Below, piece by piece: positions 12,825-25,339 of a stretch of DNA of 64,000 nt. A model generated the notes under the pieces. It was given only the letters and a program-made list of their open reading frames with translations. It did no database searches and was not told the DNA's origin. The stretch comes from Hirudo medicinalis (Eukaryota; Annelida; Clitellata; Hirudinida; Hirudinidae). The translations under genes were made by a program, and so were the position numbers. Location: assembly GCA_011800805.1 (NCBI GenBank), contig MPNW01000041.1, positions 336,108 to 400,107 on the forward strand. Reading direction: 5' to 3'. Each line of letters opens with the position of its first letter. The first letter of the stretch is position 1.

Positions 12825-12840
12825 TCCCTATCTATATTGG
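12825..12840 (-). repeat. Right inverted terminus of the Tc1-like element
   Basis: The reverse complement reads CCAATATAGATAGGGA, the partner of the left terminus at 11550-11565. Confidence 0.8.
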
Positions 12841-12859
12841 ATGGAGTGTATTGTTAGAT

Positions 12860-15290
12860 GCGCTTCCTTGGTCCTTGGTTTCTAATAAAGACGTATGTTA
12901 TGCCCCATGCAAGTTTTCGTCATCTTCCTGTGACTTTGTGATGTTCATAAAGACAAACCTATACATCCCACCTACCCAACTAACGTAATGTTGTGGTTGC
13001 GCTATATGAACAGCAACTATAAAGATTTGATCATTATTTAAAATGCTTGGTGGATTTCTTATTTTGCAAAATGTTTCATTAAAATCAGCTTCATTAATTT
13101 CCAATTGGATTAGTTTGGTGTATGATAATAATTAATAATTAATATTATTAATATACTAATTAACTTAATATTTCTTGTTATTAAGAATAATTTATTTAAT
13201 ATTTGTTGTTAATAAGCATAAATAATTTACTATCTTTTGTTAATTAGATTAAAGAAATTAAAATTTTCGTGAGTTAATACAGGAGTTCTTCCATGAAAAA
13301 CGGAATACTCCTCATGTGTTTATTGGTGCTCTGCTTTCTGAGGTATTTGATGGGTTTTTTCAACAAAGACGTTGAAAATGAAATAAAAATTTTTTATAAT
13401 TTCTTTATGAATAATGAATGTTGTTACGGCTTCCATCTTGATCAACAGGATAAAGGTCGTTAGCAGGTCTTTTTATGTTGCTGCATTCTTCAAGACATGG
13501 AAATAAACAACACAACATTTCCATTCTCCCGTCCAAATGCACGATTTCTGAAACAAATGAAAATTGCTATCTTCCTGCAGGAGCGTCTCTCAAAATTAAT
13601 TATTCATATTAATTTCTAAAACCGACTTTATTCATATTTCAGATAATATTGGAGTAATTAAAGCTTATTTACTTTTATTCACTGCAGACCATAATAAATA
13701 CAAGTTAATGGATTTAAAAGATGAATGATAAACATTGAAATTGCGGAATTCTTGCAAGACACAATGTTAAAGTGGCAATAACAAAGTCAATTACGGAATT
13801 CAAATCGATGAATTGAGACGAAGAAAATTAGAATAAAAAATACAGAGGAAGTTCTGTGAATTCATGTTCTAAAGTTGATCAATTTATGATGCTGAAGCAA
13901 TGCGATATTTATTTACAAGTTCCATCGTTAAGGTTTGCAAGTCATTTTACACCTACCATTTAAGAACTTAAATATTTTAGGCAAGCGTTTATTAGATGTA
14001 TAAACGAGAATTCATTTTAATATCTCCTCGAAATCTGTTTGAAGTGATAGAATAGAATCTGTACAAAGGCGCTCGTAAGATGGAGATGATGGTTGCGTGA
14101 GTGTCAGAGGAACAAACATTCGCACCAAAAGCACATTTGTGTTTGTTGGCTTTTAAGTCATCCATGTAGAACCGCAATCCATCTAGGGAAAGCTTCCGTT
14201 GCCAGTCTTTAGTAAGAAATTCCCTTCGACTTTTTGCTTCAAAACGTGACAATCGACAGATTCGATCGTCATACAATTACGAGCGTTAATGAGGGAAATG
14301 TTCTGTAGTGAGAAATCTCTTTGAATTTTACCTGTACTTTCATTCCGGTCACCTGGAAGTGATTTTTGCATATTTATGTGAAATTGTTTTCTTTCGTGTT
14401 TATGTCTGTCAAAACAATGCGTTTATTGATTGGAAGCCACAAGTTACAAAAGGAACCATCCACCTGTCGTCATTTTCCGGCAAACATCCTCTGCTTCATG
14501 AATTTCTCCTTCATGCAGTTTCCTTCTGATTTCCTACTCATGACTGTTGTTGTCAGAAAAGAGCAACGGAGGAAATGAAAATAATCTCCTAGACTCGTTC
14601 CTGACCCTTCATTCTGCCTTTTCATTCTGCAGGTGCCCGTTCAAATCAATGCCCCATCTTGGAAGCTCTGACATGAAATTAATTCAAAACGCTTCCCCCC
14701 AAAGACCAGCAGTTATTCGTTCAAATCCCTTTTCACGCACTTCCATTGACTCCCGAGATTTACTTGTTTTGAACTTCCTTGCCAAGGGAAAATTGTCGCG
14801 TTTAATTGAAAACCTCCGAATTTCTGCTTCTCCTCATAAACTTGGAAGCTCAAATGAAATAATTGCATCCTGTTTAACTTCTCTCGGTTTACAGACTCTT
14901 CAAATTGGAGCAACCAAGCAATCAATAGGGCTTAAAAGTTTATTTTAGGAAAGACTATTTATAGAAAGCATTCGTAAAGCATGGTTCGACATCATTTTAA
15001 AATTAAATGATTAAATTTTGAGAAATGAACACGTCGTGGAGTCAACAGTTTGAGAATGTTCGCAGATTTTCTTAAAATTTCGTCTTCGAAAATTGATGCT
15101 TTCAAGTGTTCATTCATTTCGTGAAAGTGAAATTTGTTCTAAAATTTACTGAAATAACAAGATAAACAATAATTTGCTGTCCGTAGAGTGATATTGCTTA
15201 AGAGACCGCTTGTTCAAGCCATCTGACGAAAGCAGCATTTTGCAATCGATACGATGATGGTTAAATGTATGAGCCTGTTAGATTGCCACT
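12860..15290. other. Intergenic, no gene supported
   Basis: Very AT-rich around 13100-13270. Open frames at 13992-14276 (-) and 14547-14948 (+, 133 codons) have no recognisable motif and no splice structure that I could connect, so they are left out. Confidence 0.45.
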
Positions 15291-15367
15291 AACCTCTTTT
15301 CAATCAAATGCTATTTATGGAAAGTAGAAAATTCTCAGGTTCGTCTCAGGACTTTCGCTTTCCTTCG

Positions 15368-16840
15368 TCAGACATGTCTTCCCCGGCCGGTCTTGTGAGC
15401 ATAGAATCTGTTGAAGTGGCCAGTGATGATGGGCACTGGAATGGCGAGCGTCAGGACTCCTGTTATGGCGCACGCAGCACCGATCAGTTTCCCCCAAGCG
15501 CCAATTGGCACTTTGTCTCCATAGCCAACCGTTGTCATGGTGATTATGGCCCACCAAAACGCGTCTGGAATGCTTTCAATTTGGGAGCCTTTTGTTCCGA
15601 GCTCTGCATAGTAGATGGCGCTTGAAAAGACGAGGAGGCAGACGACGAGAGCAACCAGGAACAAACCGAGACCTTCGATGCTTGCCTTGAAAGTGAGCAC
15701 AAGAACCTGCAGACCGACCGAATGTTTGGTCAGTTTGAAGACCCTGATGAGTCTGATGACTCTCAGGAATGCCAGAGAAGCGCTCGACTTGGCACTGGCG
15801 CAGCTCATGGTTGAAATGACATTGATGAAAGTTATGTAGTACGGCACTATGGCCGTTACGTCGACGATGTTTTTGAAGTCTTTTAGGAATCGAATCTTGT
15901 TCGGAGACGAGATGAATCTAACGAACACTTCGATGGTGAACCAAAGTGTGCAAGTAGTTTCTATGATGAAGAAAGGGTCGAGAAAGTTCGGGGCCTCGTC
16001 TATGACGCAGTGAGTCATGGAGAAGACTGGAAGAGTTTCGATGCAGAACAAAACTATGGAAACCAAGGTCATCAACACCGATACGATGGCGACGACGAAA
16101 GCTGCTTTTGACGTCTCTGGGTACTCGAAGAGCATCCAAAGAGATCGCAAAATGGCATTTTCAGGAACCTCGATCTTCTCGGAGGTGTAGCCTTCTCCTC
16201 GCTTGTATTCTTCGACTACATGGGACTCCAATTCGTAGAACATGAGTTCAGATAGAAATATGTCGTCGTGTACATGGTGAGGTCGTTTCAGCTTTCCTCC
16301 GTATTGGTAATAACTGAAGATTGCCTCGAAGCTTGGCCGGTGTCTGTCGAGAAAGAATTCATCCCTGGTATGATCGTAGTATTTCTGCCTCTTGCGAGGA
16401 TTTCCCAGAAGCGTGTCAGGGTGTCGGTCGAGTACGGCTGCTCTGGTTTCAAAGAAGTGACCGCTGACGTTGATGCGAATCCTCTCGCAGCCACACCTCC
16501 CAAAACTTCCATCGCTCCTCCCGATCGCTTCCTGGTAAACATCCGGTATCGTTTTTTTGCGCCTCCACTTGCTCAACGAGAAGCTGGTCTTCCGTGTTCT
16601 CGAGAAGTTAGACGACAACCTTTGATCTTCCTGGTGAACCCGACACATGACACTGGTTGTTCTTCGGCAAGCATGAGCATGAACATGTCTGTCTTGTGGG
16701 AAGACATCGGGCAAGTACTCCTGGTGATTGGGTTTGCTCCTTTCGTGGCAGGATACTTGATCCGATGTTCTTAGGGCTTGATAAGAAACGTTGTCATTCA
16801 TTAGCTGCCCTCCCCTCTTTGAAGTGACGCCCAACGACAT
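15368..16840 (-). CDS. KCNA/Sh-like: Shaker-type (Kv1-like) voltage-gated potassium channel, intronless
   Basis: A single 490-codon open frame. The start is the first ATG after an in-frame TGA at 16883-16885. Order of parts: variable N terminus; T1 tetramerisation domain (about residues 119-215, RINVSGHFFET, TLLGNPRKRQKYYD, FFLDRHRPSFEAI); S1 (about 246-266); S2 (about 289-309); S3 (about 322-345); S4 (LRVIRLIRVFKLTKHS, about 359-374); S5; pore with selectivity filter TMTTVGYGD (about 434-442); S6 with the gating hinge PVP (about 468-470). The subunit should form tetrameric K+ channels in the plasma membrane of excitable cells. S4 is three residues shorter than in typical Shaker proteins, dropping one basic triplet. 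Only about 17 residues follow PVP on the cytoplasmic side, far fewer than usual. T1 and pore sequences place it nearer Kv1 than Kv2-4. Confidence 0.93.
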   Translation of the reverse strand: MSLGVTSKRGGQLMNDNVSYQALRTSDQVSCHERSKPNHQEYLPDVFPQDRHVHAHACRRTTSVMCRVHQEDQRLSSNFSRTRKTSFSLSKWRRKKTIPDVYQEAIGRSDGSFGRCGCERIRINVSGHFFETRAAVLDRHPDTLLGNPRKRQKYYDHTRDEFFLDRHRPSFEAIFSYYQYGGKLKRPHHVHDDIFLSELMFYELESHVVEEYKRGEGYTSEKIEVPENAILRSLWMLFEYPETSKAAFVVAIVSVLMTLVSIVLFCIETLPVFSMTHCVIDEAPNFLDPFFIIETTCTLWFTIEVFVRFISSPNKIRFLKDFKNIVDVTAIVPYYITFINVISTMSCASAKSSASLAFLRVIRLIRVFKLTKHSVGLQVLVLTFKASIEGLGLFLVALVVCLLVFSSAIYYAELGTKGSQIESIPDAFWWAIITMTTVGYGDKVPIGAWGKLIGAACAITGVLTLAIPVPIITGHFNRFYAHKTGRGRHV

Positions 16841-16864
16841 GGGATGGATGCCCTCCTCCAACAC

Positions 16865-18240
16865 GTTCGAGTTAAAAACAATTCAACTAAAAAACAGACC
16901 AAATTGAAAGCGGACTTATTTAGGAACACATCTTATTTTGGTGTGTTCTCGTAAGAAATACACTTTAAATTAAACATAAATTTCCATTTTCTTACCTGTT
17001 GTGAAGTAAATGAGTTATCCTGGAGATTAAGATTGACAGAATATCAAAATTATGGGTCGTTGGGGACCTTAAAACGCGCTTGGTTCTCGAGAAATTACTT
17101 TCGTCACTTTTTAAAACAACCAACCGAGAATTTTCGTCCTCAGATGCATATCAACGGAGAATCGATAAAATGAACATCTTTAGCGACTGATGTTGACGAT
17201 GACTGAAACAGTTTGGATTCGAACGAAGGTCACAGTCACTTGAAACATGCGACGTTTCAGTGAACAGCTTTCCACGTGTCATATCTTTTTCTTCTTTTTT
17301 CCAATTCGTTTTTTTTACCTTAAAAACTGTCAGGATATTAATTAAACAAACAAACAAACATTTCTTCACTTTTTGAATTCGAGTCGATTCGAGCTTTTTC
17401 AAGGAGTTTACTGCTCACTTTGAAACGATGACCAGATAAGACCACACACCCGCGAACAACACCTCCGTTCACGCACGCACGGTCACAAAAAGAATCGATA
17501 AGGACCAAAAGTAATATTTTTCCAAAGCAGTGTGGCGTGACAATCCAAGTTAATATTGTGACACGATCTTCCTCGATTGGCCAGAACATCAATCCAAGGG
17601 AAATCGTTGGAGAGCATTATCGTCTGCACATCTCTCGCTCGCACAGCTCTTCTTGTGCACCCTCGCAAGAAAAGCAACCCCGTGAGGACTTCCCGTGGCA
17701 CATTCGTACGTCGGTTGAAACTCGGACCGAGGAGTGGCGCTCATCATCCTGTCACCGTTTCATTACCCGGAATTGTAAAATAAATTCATTGAGGTTGGAT
17801 TGTTTTCGTGTTCATCTCCGGAATGTAGGACTCAGTAATTGTGGCTTGTCGATTGTAAACAAGAGACCTATAAAGTCTTGTTAGACGAAGATTACGATGG
17901 TTTCACATAAACAATAATAAGCAATGGATGGGCGCTAAAATGTTTTCAAAATATCAAGATATCCAGATAAATATTCAAATACGTATATCTGATTATTTGT
18001 TAATATTTAATGAGTTAATTGAACGATTTCGTAACAAAATAATTGAACAACTTGAAATTCACTGATTCACTGAAATTAATTCACTGATCTCATTGGTTGG
18101 TGACAAACGCAAATCAAGCGATGAAAGCAACAAAATATTGGACGTGAAAAGTGAAAAGTGATAAAATAACAAATAAATGAATAAATGAATGAATAAATAA
18201 ATACATAAATAAATAGACAAATAATTTAATAAATAAATTA
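16865..18240. other. Upstream region of the channel gene, nothing assigned
   Basis: This should contain the minus-strand promoter and any 5' untranslated exon of the potassium channel gene. I see no reliable TATA element. An open frame at 17537-17884 (+) has no motif support. Confidence 0.4.
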
Positions 18241-18316
18241 ATAAATAAATATAGTGCTCAACACTCTCTCAACTTGAAACTCTAAGAAGCACAAGAATGA
18301 TGCTGTTAGAGACGTA

Positions 18317-18480
18317 TTGTATTGTATTGTGTTGTGTTGTATTGTATTGTATTGTATTGTATTGTATTGTATTGTATTGTATTGTATTGTATTGTATTGT
18401 ATTATGTTGTGTTGTGTTGTGTTGTATTGTATTGTATTGTATTGCAATGTATTGTATTGTATTGTATTGCATTGCATTGG
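18317..18480. repeat. Pentanucleotide satellite (TTGTA)n
   Basis: About 160 bp of near-perfect TTGTA tandem units with occasional variants (TTGTG, TTGCA). It creates spurious long open frames on both strands (Tyr-Cys-Ile-Val-Leu repeats) that should not be annotated as genes. Confidence 0.97.
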
Positions 18481-19963
18481 AGCATTTCACACAAACTCAC
18501 ATGCGATCTTCAACATTCACGGTTGACTGCATTGCTCTACAGTCGCATCCGGGCATTTATGGATGGAGGTGATTGAAATATTTAATAATTATAGTGAATT
18601 TCTTACAATTTAAAAATATTAACAACGAATTCGATTAAGCATTTCGAGTTAACGACCATTAAAAGTTACTCGCTTAGTAGTAACAGTTTGATTAAAATTT
18701 GTGAAACATTACCAACTGACATTTTTCAAGATCTTTTTATTACAAAATATTTTGCAAAATATTTTACAATTTTTTAAATTTTTTTAAAGGATTTTTATTG
18801 TAAAATCTTTTTAATTATCTAAATTGTTTCAATTTCAACGTTTTTAAGTTCAATCGATCGAAACAAATAAGTGAAACATTATTAAAAGTATTTATGGAAT
18901 ATATAAATGTAAGAGAAATAATTTATTGGATTCCTTCCAGCTGATAATTATGAAGATCTTGTGGAAGGGTTCCGGGTCGTCGGAGGTCGTTCATCTCATG
19001 ATTCTCGATCGACAAGACTCAAGACCATGACTCAAGACCATGATTCTTCAGTCGCTGTTAATTCACAAAGACACAAGACCAGCTGCGGAGAACCAAGCAT
19101 AAACCCGCCACCCTGATTTCAATTATGCTTTACGCCCTCAGACGTGCCAGACAATTGCACGGCTTATTACGACCAATTTATGGCGCCAATTCAGTGAGAC
19201 TTTTTTTTTCCTAACATGGAAACAGTTGAAGTATGCAACAAACAAGATGCAGGAAATGTTCTATTGATTGTCGTTGCTTATCGAGTGGAAGAAGGATTTA
19301 GAGTCGGATGAGCTCAGCCAAGTGATGGAAATGATCCATCTTTCTGGGAATCTCAATGAACTCTAAATGTTGTGCTGCTCTTAATTTTTGGAATTTCACG
19401 ATTTTACTGGATTTTTACTTTTTTGAACGATTTTTTGTTCAATGTAATTTTAATTATTATTTCAATTAAATTATTCGTCAGCAGAATTTGATGGAGGCGT
19501 TTAAAGGATTTTGAAAACGAGCAAGATGATGATGATGATGATGATTGCGCTCGAGCATTATTTATTATTTAGAATTATTTATCGAATTATAAAAATAAAA
19601 AAATAGCAATATCTAAAATAAATGCATGAAAAGATTCGCCTATTAACGAGGAAAAGTGGCACAAGAATAACACAACAACAACAACAACAACGCGACAAGA
19701 GAATTACGAGAACATATTTATTAATGAGGACATTAAAAGGGAATTTCAGGCCAACGTAAACACCCCATTCCGAGAATGTTTGTTGAATTGTTGGCTTTGA
19801 AAATTTAAGGACAATTCCAATCGTTTCTGAAGAAAATTTTCTTCAAATAAAAGTGAATTTATAAAATAAATAATGCAACACACATTATTTCTCTTCAAAT
19901 AAAAGTGAATTTATAAAATCAATAATGCATTATCTTCAAATAAATTAGCGCCTTAAAAATAAA

Positions 19964-20551
19964 TAACTTGGCATGAGACGCTTTTGTCTTTTTCAAAAAC
20001 TTCTTTTCACAACTTCTGCCCTTGCACGCAGTCTTGTTCTCTCTCGCCTAGATTACTGCAATTCCCTTCTCTATGGTACATCTACCTCTTTGATCCTTTC
20101 CTTGCAGCACGTACAAAACAAACTCGCCAAACTTGTCCTTCTTAACCCAACCTTCAATAGCACTGACTGAACAATAGCCTGAAGAAATTGCACTGGGTAC
20201 CGATCCATAATCGCATCATCTTCAAAATCGCCCTCATGACATATCGAACTCTCGCGACATCCAATCCACCCTATCTCCAACACCTCCTTTTCCGTTGTCA
20301 TACATCTGGTCTTCGCTCATCTTCCACCATTCAACTACACCAACCAGTTCACAAATCATCCCTCATCAACAGAGGCTTCTCGCATGCCTCTCCTGCTGTC
20401 TGGAATGCCTTACCTCTCCAAGTAAGAGATCAACCATCCCTGGAGCTCTTCAAAAGTCACCTGAAAACCCACCTCTTCAGGACACCAACATGAAGCTAAT
20501 GAAGACACAAGGCGCCTCTGACGCTATGCAAACGGCGCATTATAAATTAAC

Positions 20552-20588
<37 letters not shown>

Positions 20589-20590
20589 TC
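19964..20590 (+). mobile_element. CR1/L2-type LINE, 3' end of the reverse-transcriptase ORF
   Basis: Plus-strand frames encode the end of a non-LTR retrotransposon polyprotein: SRLDYCNSLLYG, LQHVQNKLAKL, then after a frameshift near 20165 LHWVPIHNRIIFKIALMTYR, RGFSHASPAVWNALP and FKSHLKTHLFR. These blocks in this order are characteristic of the RT C-terminal region of CR1/L2-clade LINEs. The stop is followed within about 75 bp by an (ATT)n tract (about 20550-20587), matching the microsatellite-like 3' ends of that clade. The copy is 5'-truncated, as is usual for LINE insertions. Confidence 0.88.
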
Positions 20591-20599
20591 ACTCAGACC

Positions 20600-23300
20600 G
20601 TTTGAAATGGCTTCCACATAAGGATTTACAACACATTATAACATGTTCGTACATTACATGATTGTTTCATTACAATTTTTAATGGTTGATTGTCATAAAT
20701 CGCGCAATAATATATGTAATAATAATATGATTTTCGATAGGATTTTTACTAACAAATTATTATATGTTGAAATATTTATGAACACAGTTTCTTTTTTGTA
20801 ATAATGGTTCTTCAAGCAATTTTTCAGTAAAGTTGAGCAACTATTAATTACAACACTAATCTCCATATTATAAGTAACCATCACAATGTGATTGAACATT
20901 ACAATGAGATTGAACATCACAATGTGATTGAATTACAATTAAATAGCACAATATCTTTAAACTGCAGAACAATGTCTTCCACTTGTTTCTTCAATCATCT
21001 GAGAATTGATGTCATTGGTTGGTGAAACGTGACATGTTTTGTTCTCATAGGTAACATTTGAAAGGAATTTATATCGCACATCATATATTATAATGTTAAT
21101 CATTTAAATGTAAATTTAACTTATAACCGAAATTAAACCGAAAGTAAACAAGATCAATTTGGCTTCTTTCTCCTCATAGATGAATCTAGACGTCCTAAAA
21201 CATGTTTTCTTCATCAATCGTGATCTGTTCTTAAAAGCCCTTTTCTTGTCAAAACAAAAGAAAGGAAAGTAAGCATTGATTTGCAGAAAAAAAGACTAAA
21301 ACCTGAATAAGCGAAAACACCAAGCAACACTTGAAGAGAAACTTGGATTTCCTAACGGAGGGGAGTAAGAATTCAACATCATAATTTGTCATGAGGAAGA
21401 AATACAATTTTAATGAATGAAAACTTGAAGAATGGTCAAATCATTAGACAGACGTCTGAAAGGAAATTGAGCAGGAAGTTTATAATTTTCCTTTTGAATG
21501 TCGACAAAATAAAGGAAAAACATTTTATTTTTCGATAACAATAACTTCACAATGATCCTACACGACTAAACATGCCAAGACACCGTGCCATCGGCCCTTT
21601 CAAGACATTTCGATGTTCTGACGAATGACAATGTGACTGTAACATTGTGGCTGCAACATCGCAACATTGTAGCTGTAAAACAACAGCACTTTATGGACAA
21701 ATAACCACAATCAAAAATTCCACATTGAATGCAGGAAATGACAAACAAATTATTTAAATAACATGTCTAGATATTTACAAATATTTGACAAAGATATTTA
21801 ATTATTAAATGCACGCATGGATAAATTATTCATTAATTCAAAACTCCACAAGAAACAAAACCAAAACCTAAATGAGAAATTGCGAACATCCGAAATAAGT
21901 TCTCCACGGTGTTCATCCATCATTTGGATTTCTGTTGAGATCAGACAGCCATACTAGAATGGATTTTTATTCAATGTGACCTGTGCGCATAAATGGAGAA
22001 GCTTGGGGAATGTCCAAGATTTAAAAGAAATTTGTTGACATAACTATTCAAGGAAATTAATTTTAAGTTAATTACGAATGCTTTTATATAATTCTGTGAA
22101 TTTTGAAACATAATTTTGAGAATGTATTTGTTCAAAGTTTTGTTTGTTTTCAAAATATTGTGATTTTTTTGTTGCGTTCAGAGATAGCTATCAGATCAAT
22201 GGTAGCGCATGTAAACAAATGTAGATAAAAACACCATAAAATTCACATTAGTGAGGAATGTGATCAACATTGTCATAAATTATTGCAAACAATCCGACTG
22301 AAAATCTCAAACAAATCCATTCTTAGGATAAAATCCAATCCTTTAAGACGCCATAAAATTATCGAACTAAGATTAAAATTGAATGAAATTGATTGAATTA
22401 CATTCCAACTTCACGTGATCTCGACCGTGAAATGTGCAGTCACTGAGTTAACATCGAAGATATAAAAGTTCAAAGTCTACAATCATTTGTGCATCAGGTT
22501 CCTTTATTGGAGAAATTATTTTTTTGGTAACTCCCACGTTTTCTCTTTATTTGCACTTTCATATTTTCATAAACATACTAACGATGCTAATGCGTGGATT
22601 TTGTGAGGTTTGTGAAACATTTAATCGATATGTTGTAATAAATAGGAAATGTTCATTCATGGCTTAACCACAAATCAGAGTACAAAGTGATGGACATTAC
22701 TCAACACAAATGGCTTTAACAACAATCAAATGTTTGGTCGAAGTTGGTGCTGACGAATCGTAACTTTAATAAACTAACTAAATAAAAAAAAGCAACTGTT
22801 TCTCGTGGTCGATGCGATCAAATTGCGATGCAACACAGAACAGGAAAACATATTTTCTTACAAACAATGCAAACATTGATTATTCAACATTCACGATTTG
22901 CATCAATCGTTATAACAAATTAACACAAAATGAAGCCAAACTTCGAGTGCCTGGCCTTCAAGTGATTTGTTGTCGATCAAACTAATTAGTTAGCTACTTA
23001 ATTAAAAGAGTAATACCAATAACACACTATGTAATATTATTAACGATGACGATACGATTGGGAATTGAAAATAAATAATGTAAATAATGTTGTACAAACG
23101 TTTGAGTTGAAATGTCAAGGCATGCAATTAATTCCTAAATGTCATCATGTTCATGCATGCACGGTGATTCAACTATTTTTAATACTGTTAACAGATAGAA
23201 GTCTTAATATGACAGGAATACAATAGAATCTCTTGCAACTCTAATCACAACCACTGCAATCATCACAAATCATCATTTGAACATGTACTCATTACATTCA
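20600..23300. other. Intergenic, nothing recognised
   Basis: AT-rich sequence with no supported coding exon, RNA gene or repeat of note. It lies downstream of the first EGF-domain gene. Confidence 0.4.
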
Positions 23301-23312
23301 CTTGGATGACAT

Positions 23313-24082
23313 TCACCGAGGACTGGTATTTTTGGCGGTTTCTTCTTTACAAGGTTCATAGCCACGTTTGTTTTTCTGAAGAATAGTAAAAGTTCATTTA
23401 ATTCTTTAAATCATATAAATTTCAAATATTAAATTTGAATTTATTAGAAGTTTAAAACTCAGAACACCTACCCTGCATTTCATACAGAGAAACACTACAA
23501 AGAAGACGATGACGCCAACAAGAGCAGTTGCTATGACAGGAATGTAAATTTTTGCCATGTAAACTGAAATATAAAATATCTACAAAGTTATTCATCTCAT
23601 GAATATTTATGAGTCATTTATGTTTACTCACGAGACTCGAAGCTTGCCATGGATCTGCTCTCGCATTTTTCTCCTTCATATTCATTTGGGCATCTAAAAC
23701 ATCGGACATTAAAAATGAGAATCGAACCCCGAATCTTTCAACTGGTCCTACAAACCTGCAAGCGATTATGCTGGATTCTCTTATTTTGACACACTCCCCT
23801 CCATTTAGGCACTGCATTCCTTGACTCTCCTCGGCCGAACATGGAACCGAATCATCAGTCATGTTGGATTCGTGCGACAATAACTCCGCTGCATCTCTCA
23901 GCGTTCGTGATGTTACTAAAATATGATTAAACTCAATCGATACATTATCGACCTCAGAGAAATAAGATATGCTCGTCAGATAATCAAAAACACTCACCTT
24001 CTCTGACGGATAAGTTGATGAGAAAGAAAATACAAATCAGAAACAGAATATCGACTTTTCGTAATCCGAGTTTCGCAGTCAT
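23313..24082 (-). CDS. EGF-domain single-pass membrane protein 1 (EGFR-ligand-like)
   Basis: Five exons on the minus strand: 23998-24082, 23756-23915, 23632-23693, 23472-23563 and 23313-23375, totalling 462 nt (153 residues). Exon 1 encodes a hydrophobic signal peptide (DILFLICIFFLINL). Exons 2-3 encode one EGF module with six cysteines (CLNGGEC, then ACRCPNEYEGEKCE); the exon junction falls between cysteines 4 and 5. Exon 4 encodes a transmembrane helix (IPVIATALVGVIVFFVVFLC). Exon 5 is a 20-residue basic cytoplasmic tail. A single EGF module next to a membrane span is the layout of EGF-receptor ligands (Spitz, neuregulin, LIN-3 type), normally released by proteolysis; that role is inferred. 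A paralogue with identical exon phases lies at 27210-28185. Splice sites are mostly consensus (GTGAGT). Confidence 0.85.
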
Positions 24083-24385
24083 GTGTTTGGTTAATTTTTG
24101 CAGCAAACGGACGAACAGGTGAGCTTTGAAAGACGTCTACCTGTTGAATGAACGAGTTACACTTTGATTGGCACTTGAAATGAGCTCAAGTCTCTCAATT
24201 CCCGAGGCAGCGGTAATGAGTATGATCGGACTTACTGTAATATCCTGTTCATTAGTTCATTCTACGGTAAGTCGTACAATCTCTATTGCTACTCATTATG
24301 ACTATTTCCTTTGACTGAAGCATGTAAATATTAGCGAATCCTTGAATTCTTGTCTTCTCAGTAGTCCACTTAAATATAGGGCAGT
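24083..24385 (-). promoter_or_regulatory. Putative promoter of EGF-domain gene 1
   Basis: A TATA-like element, read on the minus strand as CTATATTTAAG, lies at about 24371-24381, roughly 290 bp before the ATG. A related sequence, CTATTTAAGG, sits upstream of the second EGF gene. The resemblance is short and the call is tentative. Confidence 0.3.
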
Positions 24386-24745
24386 TTAAGCAAATTCGTA
24401 GATGATAAAAGTTCATTTGCATTGAATATCAATTGCAGTGCAAGCCTCTTTCTTCAGCTGGTAATCGTCGTCGTGAAGATTTGCTAATGAAAGCGAATGT
24501 CTCGGAGAATGAGTTTGAAGAAATGAATAAGAAAATCTCGTTGAATCATTTCTTCTTTGGTCTCTTGTGAAGGTTATCGCGGACCTTTCATTCTCTCTTC
24601 GTCAATGAACAAGTTATTGGATGTTTACATTCAATGTAGCAGCTGATTAGTGTGTTTATTCGTTAACTAATATTGCATAATAATAGTTATCAACATAATA
24701 ACAACAACAATAACAAATGATCAATAATATCATGTAGTAGCCTTA

Positions 24746-24769
24746 TTAGGATCATGGACCTCCACAAAG
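24746..24769 (+). repeat. 24-bp direct repeat, copy 1
   Basis: This 24-bp sequence (TTAGGATCATGGACCTCCAC followed by AAAG) recurs at 26143-26166 with one mismatch, in the same orientation. The LINE RNase H remnant lies between the copies. Confidence 0.7.
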
Positions 24770-25134
24770 ATATTGAAATAGAGTTCTTGGTTTTTGACAT
24801 TGAGAAACTAGAAGTTGATTAGTGTGAGTGAATTAAGCTGAAGTTGGTTAAGCTGAGTGAATAATGTGGGTTCGTAGAAAGTTCTATTTCATGCTGAGGA
24901 ATCTGAGAAGATAAATTGAGGGAGGAACAGTAACCGTGTTTACCACTTATCAATTTTGTGAGAACATCCTTGTTAGTTCAACTAGACAAAGATGTCTGTC
25001 AGTTTAGGAGAACAATGTTATAATCATAGTTGGACTTCAAAACGTTAATTGTGCTGAGTTGTTTAAAGGATGGTTTAATGATCTGCTTTTGCAGATATAT
25101 TTTGCTATGTAAATTTCAAAGCTATCGATTTTTC

Positions 25135-25138
<4 letters not shown>

Positions 25139-25174
<36 letters not shown>
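25139..25174. repeat. (GT)n microsatellite
   Basis: About 17 uninterrupted GT units. Confidence 0.97.
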
Positions 25175-25176
<2 letters not shown>

Positions 25177-25339
25177 CATCTTAATTAAATGGACTAATGG
25201 ACTAATGTTAGTGAATTGGGAATATTGTTACATTTAGCAGCAGTTCCCTAAGGGCTATCCAGTGCTTAGAGGATTGAAGCAATGTCTTCTAAAATCATGA
25301 TTTCTATGGAATACTTTCACATGAATAGTTTCAGATCTC

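Larger units (their letters stand above)
11550..12840 (-). mobile_element. Tc1/mariner-like DNA transposon with matching inverted termini
   Basis: A 16-bp sequence at 11550-11565 (CCAAAATAGATAGGGA) recurs inverted at 12825-12840 with one mismatch. The pair brackets a minus-strand transposase remnant, giving an element of about 1.3 kb, the usual Tc1 size. TA dinucleotides lie just outside the match on the left (11546-11547) and on the right (12849-12850), but the outermost bases differ between the ends, so the exact termini and target duplication are not settled. It starts about 30 bp after the last recognisable gypsy sequence. Confidence 0.8.

Noticed and set aside
14547..14948. 133-codon plus-strand open frame
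   Set aside because: No recognisable domain, and the opposite strand is equally open. Not supported as a gene.
16268..16774. 168-codon plus-strand frame opposite the channel gene
   Set aside because: A shadow of the well-supported minus-strand channel coding sequence.
18238..18576. Long open frames of Tyr-Cys-Ile-Val-Leu or Asn-Thr-Ile-Gln-Tyr repeats
   Set aside because: They are produced by the (TTGTA)n satellite, which has no stops in several frames on both strands.
23609..23824. Plus-strand frame over the EGF gene
   Set aside because: Antisense shadow of exons 2-3 of EGF-domain gene 1.
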